From positions 2,859,131 to 2,923,130 of the forward strand of contig CM035352.1 of the NCBI GenBank assembly GCA_020137815.1: 64,000 bases of DNA, in the 5' to 3' direction. A program made the translations under genes and the position numbers. The notes below the pieces were generated by a model. It was not told the DNA's origin, searched no databases, and was given only the letters and a program-made list of their open reading frames with translations. This DNA is from Hormiphora californensis. Lineage: Eukaryota; Ctenophora; Tentaculata; Cydippida; Pleurobrachiidae. Of the stretch, positions 12,215 through 24,500 are shown in pieces. Numbering within the stretch: the stretch's first letter is position 1; every line of letters starts with the position of its first letter.

Positions 12215-15200
12215 TCAAAAGTCATCATCATATTCAAAAGCGGGGTTTTCGATCCCACTCAGTGGCCCTGTACATTTCTCCCCCAGCCCGTGTTGTGTCC
12301 AGGCAACTCTAGATTGTTCTCTCAGTGACGTCACAGGGCTGCTCTCTCTGAATGACGTCACAGGACTGCTCTCTCTTGAGGGTACGACCTCCTTTCTAAA
12401 GTGTCTGTGGGTGAGGCGCTGGGAGATGCTCAGGGTGAGAAAGATGACACACAGCACTATCAGGATAATAAGGGCACTGAGGAACAGGTTCCGTTTAGTC
12501 TCCTCCAATCTCTCTGCTGTCTCGTCGTCATCTGGCGGCTCTGAAAGGAAGGGAGAGGGGTTAGACAGAGTTTGTATCGGCCCGGTCCGGAGAGGGCAGT
12601 CTTTTGAGAGACAAGGAGTGAGCTGTCTCACAAAAATTGTGACGGCTAAGAAAACTTCTTTAGGCTTTTCAGACACATGTCAAAATAAACTAATTTGGGA
12701 GGTTAAGTTTAGGTCGTGTCGGTGTGGCCCCAGACAAATCAGGTTTCAAGAGATAAGGGTCTAGTTGACAGGTTTAACTAAGAGTTAGATAAGCAGGTTG
12801 TTGTATGAAACCTGTATGTTATCTCACCTTGAACAGGTTGACAGGTGTTGTCAGGTGGGGCGGGGGACCATTCCCCACTCTCATCACATGTCACCTCACT
12901 CAAGGTATTCAAGGTGTACCCTGGGTCACATATCACACTTCCCGTGTCACCTGAGAAAACATAATTTAGGTGTCCCTTGGTAACAATGTTAACCTTTAAC
13001 TACGGGTCAATCATCAAAAATCTTCAAAAAGTCTGTCAGGTTTGGTAAGGTTTGTTTGGGGGGGGGGGGGGGGGGTGCTGTAAAGATTAAAGTGAGAGTG
13101 GACCGACACAGAATTTGACAAGGTTGTTGTAGGTAGTAGAGATTAGCTTTCTGAGCATTTTGCGTTTTTGCCGCTCAAAATCGACCCACCCATCACTGAG
13201 ATATTTTTGTTATGTTGGGAGAACTCCTGTTTAATCAGTATGTATAAAACAGAATAAAGTCGGATTTTTTGAAGTTGTCACCCCAAAATGACCGTGCATG
13301 TGAAATTTATCAATTTTGACGCGCACACCACACGTTAACATGTGATGTGACGCGCAAAAACTTTCCGCGCACGAAAAGGGGGGTGACAACTTCAAAAAAT
13401 CCGACTTTAGAAACACTCGTCGTGTTTTACTAGCACATTCTGAATATAAGCAGTGAGTTTGACATGTCCATGCACAGAAGCAGGGCAATGCAAGCCAGCA
13501 TATCAAAAATTTAAAGAATGTGTTAGTAAAACACAAGGATTGTTTCTATCCTGTTTGATAAATATTGATCCAGCAGGAATTCTCCCAACATAACAAAAAT
13601 ATCTCTGATGGGTGGGTCGATTTTGAGCGGCAAAAATGCAAAATGCTCAGAAAGCTAATCTCTAATACCTACAACAAACTTGTCCATTTCTGATCCGGTC
13701 CACTCTCACTTTAATTACCTTCAACAGGTCTATCAACTCCGTCAAAGACGATGTTTCCTCCCCTTCCAACGGGTGTCGATTTATCACAATCTGTAAATTA
13801 TATGCAAATTAATATTTCGCTGTCACACTGTGACTCACAGTAACATAGAATCATTCAGTGGTCATGGTTACACAATGGGCAATGAATCCAAATGAATTTC
13901 ACTTATTTGGGCAATATCACACTTGTTACAGTGCTCAAGAGAGAAATCACGAATATTATGACCATGACTTACATTTGAGGCAGGCAGGTGGTGGTGACTC
14001 CCAGACACCCTTATCAGTGCATCTCACCACCTCAGGCCCGTCAAGGTAGTAGTCAGGGTGGGTACAGGTGAATTCTATAGAGTGCCCCCTGCCCGTGTAT
14101 TGGGAGGTAGAGTTGAGGACCTGGAACTTGCCTGGTAGTGGCACCTCACACACTGGAAAATAAAAGGAGTTATTCTCAAGAAATAGTTTGATAGTTGGAA
14201 AAAGAAGGAGTATGTCCTACTCAAGTCACGTTCAATTATAATCAAGTCAATTATGATCGTAAATCGTAATTATGAAAATTAAACTCACTAGAAAGGCAAA
14301 TCTTCCCAAAAAGCCTATAACTCCACCTCCCATTCGGCAAACACTCGATCTCTGTCTCATCACCCCCACCCTCTTCCAGTCTCGGTGTCACCTCGTAACC
14401 ATGGTGACAGGTGATCTCTATGACGTCACCAGTCACGTGTTGGGTGTCACGTGATGTGTTGAGAGATGCATGGGGAATATTCGGTGTCCGACCACAAACA
14501 CCTAGAGAAGTAAAAGGTTGGTATTGGTAACTTCAAATGAACCACTTTCTTTAATCGTCTATAACAGTAGTTGAGTCGATAAAGAGGCGATCAGTTAAGC
14601 CTTGTTCGACCCTGTTTCACCGTGCGCCGCACGGTGAAACAGGGTAAAGGAGGGTTAGAACATAACAACCGATCGATATATTTTCAACTCACGTGTTAGA
14701 CAGTTATGTCCAGTCCATCCTTGTAGACAGATCTTATCCCCCGTGACTGGGTCACATGTGTAATGCCCCTGATTATCGTCCCTCTCCTCACACCAAATAC
14801 TACAGTCTTTGTAGTAGTGGTCCTCACATATCACCTATGAGGGGTGAAAGTGTAAATACTGAGGCTAACCTGGTTGGTTTGGTATGTTATAAGAGAGAGA
14901 GAGGGCCGAGCAAGGCAACCGGTATCAGCTACAACACAATAATTATTGTGAGCACTTATATCACATGTGATGAGTTGTCATGTGAAGGGTGCTGCTGCAC
15001 CCTGCTGGCCCTCATTAGGGAGGGTGACAGAGAACTCACATGACGTCGCGGGAATTGTAATTATAATTCTAATTCTACGCGGGCACATCATGTGAAAATT
15101 AATAAATTTCTAGAAATAATGTAATATGAAGCCTGGTATAATCCGTATATATTCGTCAGACAATAACACCCTGTCAGAGCATTGGCCTGACAAATAACAC

Positions 15201-16487
15201 CTGGAATAATTTTCTGGCACGTTTGATAATCTGAGTGTGTACCTGGTAAGAGAGGGTGATTGAGGCACCACCGCTAGTGAGGGTTTCATTGTACACGATC
15301 CCAGTTGTAACATGCTGTTTTATCTCCCGTTTAGGTAGCAACACCCTGGTAAACCCTGTTGAGTAGTCGAACACCTCTATTGTCATATTCAGGTGGGTCA
15401 ACTTATCCTGGGGATTGGGGGGGGGGGATAGAAATCAGTAGATCAGTATGTGTTCGATTCTGATAATTGTTGTACTGCACTATTATAGGAGAGAGATAGG
15501 TCACGTGAAGTTGATTTTGCCCTGACACGCTGTAGATAACATATTGGGCCCATATATTGCCCTAATATTGTTATCGCTTAGTAATGTGCACGGCCCTGTG
15601 TGTGCTACCAATATGTACCTACATTTATAGGAGCAGTTATGTTGAGGGGGTTGTCAAAAGTAACCCCTGGTCGATCATTTAGTGCTCCTCGTCCTTGTGG
15701 CAGGTAAAGATGCTCCGAGAATTCGATCCTTTCTGAGGTGAACCTGCAAAAAAGGTTTTTATAAAGAAGCACAATAGTTTGATTTATAAAGAAGTATTTT
15801 CTCCCTGTCGATTCTATTTTGAGTGATAAGGTAAAAGGGGGGCCTTAAAACGTCAAGTAACTTAAGCCTGCAGATAGGAACCGGCATTGCCAAAACACAC
15901 AACATCTTATGGAAGCAGTGTCATAATATTCATGTGTCACTGCCACACCCTATTGTACCACTGTCATGGGGTATCAAATGATGCCAGTTTGTGGTCCCCA
16001 TACTTGGAGATAAAAACTATTTTGGTATTTTGGGGAGTCGAACACTAGCTAACTACTAGGAGATAAAGATGAAGTGGCCGAGGTCAAACAGGGGGCTGTG
16101 GAAATAACATCTGTCAAACCGTGGCACATACATGGGGATGATCCAAAAAAAGAAAGATGAATAGTAGCTTACCCCTGTATGCTTGGACTGGTAAACTTTG
16201 TTTTTATCTTAACCAAACACCCCGTATCCACATCACAGGTTAAATCATTCTGGAGACTGTTCCCTGGGTTTTGCAGCTCAAGTAGAACAAGCTCAACGTG
16301 ACCGAACCCAGCGACAAGTCTGATCTAAAAGATGAGGGAAGTGGTGAAGGGGATTAATGGGAATCAGGGTGCGGAAACTGGACAGTAGGAACCGATAATA
16401 CTCGGAAACGCATTGTAGTGTTTTTCACTGGTAATGTCTTACCTGCAATGTAAACAAAATAAGCAAAACAAAAACTAACATAACCAT
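12215..16487 (-). CDS. DSL-domain, sushi-repeat type I membrane protein (Notch-ligand-like)
   Basis: Ten exons give 512 aa: 16487-16443, 16324-16173, 15743-15623, 15407-15243, 14834-14693, 14501-14289, 14152-13973, 13790-13719, 12950-12828, 12540-12215. Every phase closes. Residues 1-15 are a hydrophobic signal (MVMLVFVLLILFTLQ). Residues 20-176 resemble the MNNL/C2 region of Delta and Jagged in position and style (GHVELVLLELQNPG; ending ASITLSYQ). Residues 177-220 are a DSL domain with all six cysteines: VICEDHYYKDC, CEERDD, QGHYTC, KICLQGWTGHNC. Three CCPs follow (CGRTPNIPHA..., CEVPLPGKF..., CDKSTPVGR...). A membrane helix (LFLSALIILIVLCVIFL) and basic stop-transfer come next, then a tail with two RESSPVTS repeats ending NPAFEYDDDF. 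CCP-region junctions are phase 1. No EGF repeat is present. It may act as a Notch ligand or as another adhesion receptor (inference). Confidence 0.88.
13087..13714. mobile_element. Foldback element in an intron of the DSL-sushi gene
   Basis: Outer arms of about 140 bp (AGTGAGAGTGGACC... and its complement ending GGTCCACTCTCACT) are flanked on both sides by TTAA. Inner arms (AAAGTCGGATTTTTTGAAGTTG and complement) lie around 13257-13410. A TTAA duplication is the piggyBac habit, but the end sequence is not diagnostic. The element fills most of the 768-bp intron, and its edge touches the splice donor. Confidence 0.7.
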
Positions 16488-16728
16488 GACTAGTACTAAA
16501 CCTAAAACTGGGGTTTGGTGGTTTTAAAGCATCACTTTATTAATTAATTAAGATAACATTGACAGTTCTCCAGAGGAGGGAGAAAGTAGACACAACAACA
16601 TGAAGAAGTGCTGCAGGAGCAGCCGCCACTCATGTTTCCCTCCCTCTCTATCTGAGGAAGAGGTGGAGCCGCTCTCCTTATCAGTAAATTTGCAGTCGTC
16701 ACTAGCAGAACCAAATGGATGAAGCAGG

Positions 16729-16872
<144 letters not shown>

Positions 16873-17290
16873 CATGGAAAACATAAACAGCATCAGGGTG
16901 AAGTCAGAGGGCTGAAATAGAGCTTTGTCGGCACGGTGCAAATTTGGCAGTGAGTCTCTTACTGCAGTAACAGTAGAGATACTGAGAAAACAAAATGGAG
17001 CCAGAATCATGTCAGAATCACAACACTAAACACAGCGTCAGATATAATAGTGCCAAGGTGAAGATCAGTATCAGTACCTGAATAGCATGCACACATTCAC
17101 ACTAAGTCGGGGGAATTGGTGAAAATTGGGGCGTATCATCACCTAGGTGATGGGGGCACTTGGCGGGAGGGGGACAATTTCACAGCTCGGAGAACTTGGC
17201 ACTGCCCGACACAATTATCTAGTCACTGACCAAAAAAGGAAGAGATAAAGTATTTTGGTGTTCCTGGTGACAACATATATCAGACACTGT

Positions 17291-17353
17291 GAAGCACTAA
17301 ACAGCAATCTAGCTGTGTGTCTGACACACAGCTAGATTGCTGTTTAGTGCTTC
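17291..17353. repeat. Perfect 31-bp hairpin, one-base loop
   Basis: GAAGCACTAAACAGCAATC... is followed after a single T at 17322 by its exact complement. There are no mismatches in the arms. Confidence 0.9.
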
Positions 17354-17639
17354 ATGGTAGAAGTTAACAGGTGGTACATGACCATGACAGACAGTGTAGT
17401 ACTTCCAATCAGGGAGCACGTGGTTTACCAAATATGGGCAACACGTGACGTCACTATTTTACCAAATATGGAAGTATCACACGAAGGACAGTGTAGTATG
17501 TAGTTGAAAGTCGGTGATCGTGGTCTTTTACTGAACACGTGCAATCACCCATGACAGGGAGGTACACCAACAAAGGATGTGTCCACACCTGGGGAACTCA
17601 CATAACAATTCTCAGTTTTCAAATAGGAAGCTAGGAGTC

Positions 17640-17854
17640 ACAGTGGTCATCCGACATATTCCGACCTGAAATTCGACCTGAATCTCGACCTGGAATGAGA
17701 CGCGCATCAGAGAGATGTGCCGCAGTAAGAAAATGATGTCGCGCTTCAACTCTTCTCTCTCGTTAGTCTTCGTGTCTCTCTCACTACGAATGCGCGCCTC
17801 ATTCCAGGTCGAATTTCACGTCGAGGTATGGCAATTATGTCGGATGACCACTGT
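17640..17854. mobile_element. Foldback/MITE-like element
   Basis: Begins ACAGTGGTCATCCGACATA and ends TATGTCGGATGACCACTGT. Sub-terminal arms (TTCGACCTG.. and CCTCATTCCAGGTCGAA) also pair. 215 bp, no coding capacity. Confidence 0.7.
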
Positions 17855-18469
17855 CAGTAGTCCCTATCAAAATGGGAAAGCAATAATATAACATTATTAA
17901 AAGGGGTGGAAGTAGTGTAGTATGAAAGTACGAGGGATGAAAACAACATTATCTCCCGATGAATAAGCCACCTAGTGACACACATGAACCTTGGTTCGGG
18001 CAAGTGGAGTCACATGTGTAATCTTACAAGGGCTTTGGTTATTACGAAGTACGTTGTGGAGGGGAAATTCGTTACCAAACAAGTATTGTCGTTGGAATGG
18101 CACATTATAGACCATGGATAGCAAATTAGAAATGCTTTACTAGACGTGTTTTGGTGCGTTCTTGAACTGTTAAACTCTCACAGATTGAAATTTCGCTAAA
18201 AAATTCATACAAAATATTAAAAAGCACACAAAGTTCATCCTATAATAGGTCCACGGCCAGACCACGTAATTTCATGCACAATAATCAGTTATCCCGATAT
18301 AGAAATTCAGTAGATTACTTCTCTCTCACACACTGGATCTATCATGTCCACTATCATATAGTTCACACTTCTCCCTGCACACACGGCACACACTGGATCC
18401 ACTATCCCACGACTCACTTTTCCAGTACCTTGTATCATAGCGATCACGGGCTGGAAGGGGGCTTGTCCA

Positions 18470-21110
18470 CTACAAGTATTCCTTTCCCGTCATGGTAGTT
18501 TCGGGAGGAAATTCCTGGATCATTACTTCGTAAATATCCTTCACATCTGTAGAAGATGTAATGGTTGTGAAAACTAAAAGACGTCATAGCTGAAACCATT
18601 ACACCTTGATCTATTAGATCACACTATGCTTTGTTGATTGGTAACGAAATGATTGAGTCGCCTGACACTGTGTTCGTGCTCCGAAAGTAAGTATGAACAA
18701 TTCAAGTACTTACCACAAGGAGTACCGCACTGCCAGTTACTTATTGAAACCCCTGCCTGATTGGCATGTGTTTGCTAGTTCAGAAAGGACCGCACATAGA
18801 CCCATGTAGACATCCCTCCTCCAGTCTATTAGACACACCTCCTCGACACAGCGCTCAAACATGACTGACCTGTCTAGCTCCTGCAGGAATATGAGCCAGA
18901 TAGATAATGGGTCTCTTTCACGCAAGTGTGATTGGGGTATTAGCAGTTTGGGCGTTACCGCGTCACACCGCTCTAAGAGCTTGGTCGGATGTTAGTGTTA
19001 CCAACCAATCAATGAGAAAACTATATAATGAAGCAGGTATAAATAATTAATCAGTATATAATTACATAGTAACCTGGTGGCATGGGGTGAATCCGGGGGC
19101 GGAGGTCATTTCGCAGAGTTTCAGAGCGGTAAATCGTAGCTCACCTTTACATTTACTCCTTTTACGATACCTACACTTGCCTGCACCCGTCTGTAGGATG
19201 TAGGTGTTGGGTAAAAACGTTGGAAAAATGGCATATATTAATTATGAGCCAAATCATATATAATTCCTGCCACATACAAAGAGAAGTTGTCTAATTTTTC
19301 ACCTCATGGGCAGTAGCAAACTCCTCGGGTGAGCTGCTGGGTAGAAAAGGGAGGCCCGGGGCCATCTGAAAGTACATGTCATCAGATGGGTCCCCGTTAG
19401 GGTGGCCACATAGACCGCAGAACTGACCACGAGATCTCGTCCGGAATACCTCAACCTCCGATAACCCGTCATACCTGGTGAAGCACAGGGAGATTAGTAA
19501 TTAGTAATTTTAGGTGGGGGGGAGGTAACTCAACAAGGGTAGTAAATGGGTAACCAATGGTTACTAACCATGCTAGTAATTAAACTGCAGGAGTTTCCAA
19601 CGCAGAAGTCTATAATAATTCTACAATTCTGGTTACCCAGGTTACCCTAGTTACCCAGGTTACCCTTGTTACCCAGCTGTTACCTAATCACAATATCAGC
19701 AAGTTTGTGAGTCATGTAGAGATGCAGTTGAGTGCGGTAAACTGTAACCAAACCAAGTTCTACTTTCCGACCTGGTGAAACACTGACCACCTGGAAGAAA
19801 AGATAACAGTCAGCATCCTCTCTCTTAGTATCATAGTATAATATATAATAGCTAGCGAACCCTCCCTCGTTACGATGTGAAATATACATTTAAAGGTTGA
19901 TAGTCGACCAGGCGACGAGAGACCCATCATTTTACAGCTACCTAGTGGTTATGTAATTCTAGCTGTAAGCAGCATATTGTTGTAACTCCCCCAGTAATTT
20001 CAGAGATAACACATGTGCAATATGAAACCCTTTTTGAAGACACATACAAGGATATGTTCTATTCGGGATGCATGGTATAAAAGGCAGTGTACAAGAGTTA
20101 TGTTGCCCCTTCGGGGGCACACTCACTCAACATCCAGAGCAACCTGTAGTGTTGTAACACGCAGTATACACAGTGTATACCTACTGTTATGTATACACGC
20201 CGCGCTGTATATTAGCTCTAGCTGCAGGTTAACCACTACTACACCTCTTACTACACCTTTACCTGGTAGTGACTACCATGAGCGGAACCATGACTGATGA
20301 CGATCAGTGACCACTCTACTCTACAGATATATCGTATAATAGGGGAGAGCTCTCCCCACCCTTTTTGGTATTTTTGGACTACCTTATCTAAAACTACCGC
20401 TATACATTGTATTTCTTATTTTCAAACACGGGGGTAAGGACAGATTAAATTGTAGAGCCATTAGAATGTAATATGTTCTAGTTGTGCTGTTGCACAATAC
20501 AATGTTCTAGAAGACAAACAAAAAACAAACACACGATTGATAGTTTTCGTTTATCTTTGTCTCTACTGGAAATTGACACACTTCACATCTCATCAACAAC
20601 ACGTCATGGTACCCTAGCTATCACATCCATCAAGGTCGTAAGTTTGTCAAATGTCAGTCCGTTGTTATGTACAGTTGTATCCAAACATGAACGTGGCCAT
20701 TGATGATATTCTATTCTTATTCTTAGTTAGTATCTTGAGCGCTGATTTAGGCCAGGATTGTGGCCAGGAGTGTGATACCTGACGCGGTTGACCACGGTCT
20801 TCCTGGAGCGTCCGAAGTAACATGCTCTACATAAACTGATTGGTGGGTGGCCTTGCTACGGCGGAGTGGTGGACATGCTGGGGCGCCTAATAAGCGTGTT
20901 CGGTGCGGCCTCTACTACTTTCAGACAGGTCATCCTCCAGACGCAACAATCACAAACAAAAAAAACAAACAAATAGCTACCTGTTGGCCGTGTTGTACTC
21001 TCAGACCCCGTGTTAGTGAGACGGAGTGGAAGGAGACAGATGTGGCACATCTCCCTGTTCCCCCTGACCTGCATGGTGCTGTGTCTACTAGCACATGGTA
21101 TCCAAACCTC

Positions 21111-21175
<65 letters not shown>

Positions 21176-21481
21176 AGAGAGGGAAAAAAGTCATTATATG
21201 TCAATAATTGTAGTGTGATAAAACAAAATCAAATTTTATCTGTGAAGTGAAATAAATTTGAGTAATGTAAACAATCTACCTTGCACTCAGAAGCCATGAC
21301 GTAGCTACAGGTTGCTTGAATCCTGAAGGAAGCTCCGTCAAATGTCCGAACATACCCCGCTCCGGACATGGAACATCGGCTGTGGTCGTATATTCCATGG
21401 ATCATTGCTGGAGAGGGGGAAGGGGACTAGGAGAGAGAGATAGATAGATATAGAGGAGAGAGAGAGAGAGAGAGAGGAGAA

Positions 21482-21561
<80 letters not shown>

Positions 21562-21566
21562 GAGAG

Positions 21567-21598
<32 letters not shown>

Positions 21599-24500
21599 AA
21601 GAGAGGGAGAGAGTGTGTGTGAGAAAAAAGAAAGAGAGAGAGGGGAAGAGAGGAAAAGAACTCATTCCAGCACAATCACCTCGATCCTGTTTGGATTGTG
21701 GTTGTCCCGCCTCTGGTCCGGTGTACAACTGAAGAGAGGATGGGCGATGTCGGCAACTCCTAATAAGCTCTGTCGGGAACTCTCCAGCAGATTCAGTTAT
21801 CAGTTCTGAAATAAAATAGATATATTGGAATGGGTTTTGCACAGTAAATTGAAGTGCACGGAATTTATAGATGAAATATTCTAATTCGGAGAAAGTTATC
21901 TGTTCGGTAAATCAATGATAAATTTACCGTACGTATTTTGTATCAGTGATGGACAGGAGGATTGTCGCTAAAACAGATAAACCTAGATATTAGTAGAGTC
22001 GATAACTACATCGACCTCTCCCAATTGTTCCAGTTTTTGTCACATCAGTTTCGAGCCTCGACACGACCTCTAAACAGGTGTTACTTTTTCACAAACTGTT
22101 TTCATCTTGGTGTAATCAGCAGTTGAAATGTTGTTGATCATAACAAAAACCTGACTAAATTTTTTCAACTTGGGGTAAAACCATGGGTGTCAAAAGTTAG
22201 CTCTAGGTCCCCTGAGTAACCATCCGGAGACTCCAAGAGATATTTCAAGCCGTTCTCCTGTAATCATTAATCCCGGTAGAGCACATATTTGAGTATGGAC
22301 GTACGTGCAATTGCCTACAACCTCAACTTTAATGTATAACGTTAATGTGCGTCTCTCTCTTTTCTCCCCCTTGAGAAAGAGTTATCTCGCGCGGCGCAAC
22401 CGCACGTGCGGTTTTTCCAGAGAGAGTGAGAGACATACAATAACATGTAAACAGCCTGCCAGCGCTCACGTACGTCCGCATTGTATTTTTTTCTCCACCG
22501 GGATTAATGATTACGGGAGAACGGCTTGAAATATCTCTTAGAGTCTCCGGATGGTTACTCAGGGGACCTAGAGCTAACTTTTGACACCCATGGTTTTACC
22601 CCAAGTTGAAAAAATTTAGTCAGGTTTTTGTTATGATCAGCAACATTTCAACTGCTGATTACACCAAGATGAAAACAGTTTGCGAAAAAGTAACACCTGT
22701 TTAGAGGTCGTGTCGAGGCTCCAAACAGATGTGACAAAAACTGGAACAATTGGGAGAGGTCGATGTAGTTATCGACTCTACTATATTAATAAACTGAATC
22801 AAATGTTTCTCACCCGTGGGGAGGGTGTTATCAGGGGTATCTAGGACACAGTACGCATGGCCCCTCTCCACTCCCTCCTCCCCACAATCCACCGGGGCTG
22901 CAGACGACGCTATATAACCTGATTATGAAACATGCAGTTAGCTGAACCGATCTTATTGAATTCAGGAGACGTTATATCGAGGTTGTCATTTCAATGACAT
23001 GTATTGTTGTCGTGGGATATAAAATAGAATAGCACTTTGGCTTCAAAAATATCCTAATTAGTTCTTACCAGGGTTGCAGTTGACTTTGAGCGAGGATCCA
23101 AGGTCAAGATCAAAAGATGGGCCGTTGGGAATAAATCCCACGCACTTCGTTCTCTTACAGATACCTATAAGATTAAAGTAGTTGTAAATGCCCCAGTTTA
23201 CCCTAATATACGTAAAAGCCACCCGAGTTAGAACTGTTTGGCGGCGCCCATACCCCAATTTGATTCTCAAATCGACCGCGCGATTGATTCTCAAATCTGA
23301 GCGTGCGACAGTGCGCTCAGATGTGGTCGGCGGCGCCAGACAGAGTTAGAAACTTTATTAGTACTTTGACAGATATTGCGTGTCTTACTCACCAGGTTTT
23401 CTGTCATACAGATTGTTTCCCAGGCAGGTGATAGCCCCAGCTCCAATCAACTCAAACTCGCTCCGACATGCCAGGTACAAACTCCCTCCCGCAGGTACCT
23501 CTCGTTCCAGTGGTGGCACAAAGCCTCCTTGAAGAACGGGTACAAAACATGGACCAGCCACTCCTGTAACATGGGGAGGTTTGATGGAGAATGTCGGCCA
23601 TACTACTATCATGAGAGTACCATACCTTACTCTCGTTTTTTAAGAAACGCTTTAGTAAGAAACTTTTTTATAAGAAACTTTTCAAATGTGAATCACATAA
23701 TTCAGAGACACCACAACAAAATAGAACACCCCTAACTTGTTTAGTTTCTTGATAAAGGAGAAATTCTTTTTGTTTTTGGATTGTTTACACCTGTAGTTTC
23801 CTAGAAAAAAAGTATCTTATTTAAAAGTTTCTTGAAATATGCGAGCTTAATTAACGAGAGTAAGGTATTTGGTAATCGACATAATTCCGTTATAGCCAAA
23901 TGGCAATCGGAATGCACTTACCACCACATGTTCCTATTTCCATATCAAATTCCCCATTACCCATACAACGAGCAATAGTGTTACCCCGGGACTTATGCCC
24001 CTGAGGGCATTGTAGGGTAGTGCTGTCACCCTCCAGGATCCAGCCTGTTTGGGTCAACTGACCAGGACCGGAGAGGGGTGCTACCAAACATGTCACATTT
24101 CCTGTAGAGGATGCTGGATGATAGAGTGGGAGATAGGGAGATGGAAAGTATAGTTATCTGGGTATGTTTTAGACTGAGGAGAAGCTCCCAAGAATCATAC
24201 CTGGTACACATTCTCCCAGCGTCTGGTTTAGTCGATCTCCCATACACTTGGCAATATCATTCCCAATCACAACATAACCATCCTGAGCAGAGGGGAAGTT
24301 ACGATTAGATTTAATTTCTAGGATAGCACAAATCCTTGTGTTTTTGTACCTTGCAGGTAAGCGTGTAGGTAGATCCTGGAGCAAGCGAGTAAGGTGATCG
24401 TGATGAGGCATTGTTTCGTTCTATCTCACAAAATCCATAACTAGAGCATTCACCCAGTACCTTATCCAACTTCCCTGCGTAAGAGTATGATAGAAATGGG

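Noticed and set aside
16570-16710. C-terminal GPI-like exon (LLLQHFFMLLCLLS) for the CCP-VWD gene
   Set aside because: Its phase does not fit, and an exon at 18546-18470 closes the gene properly.
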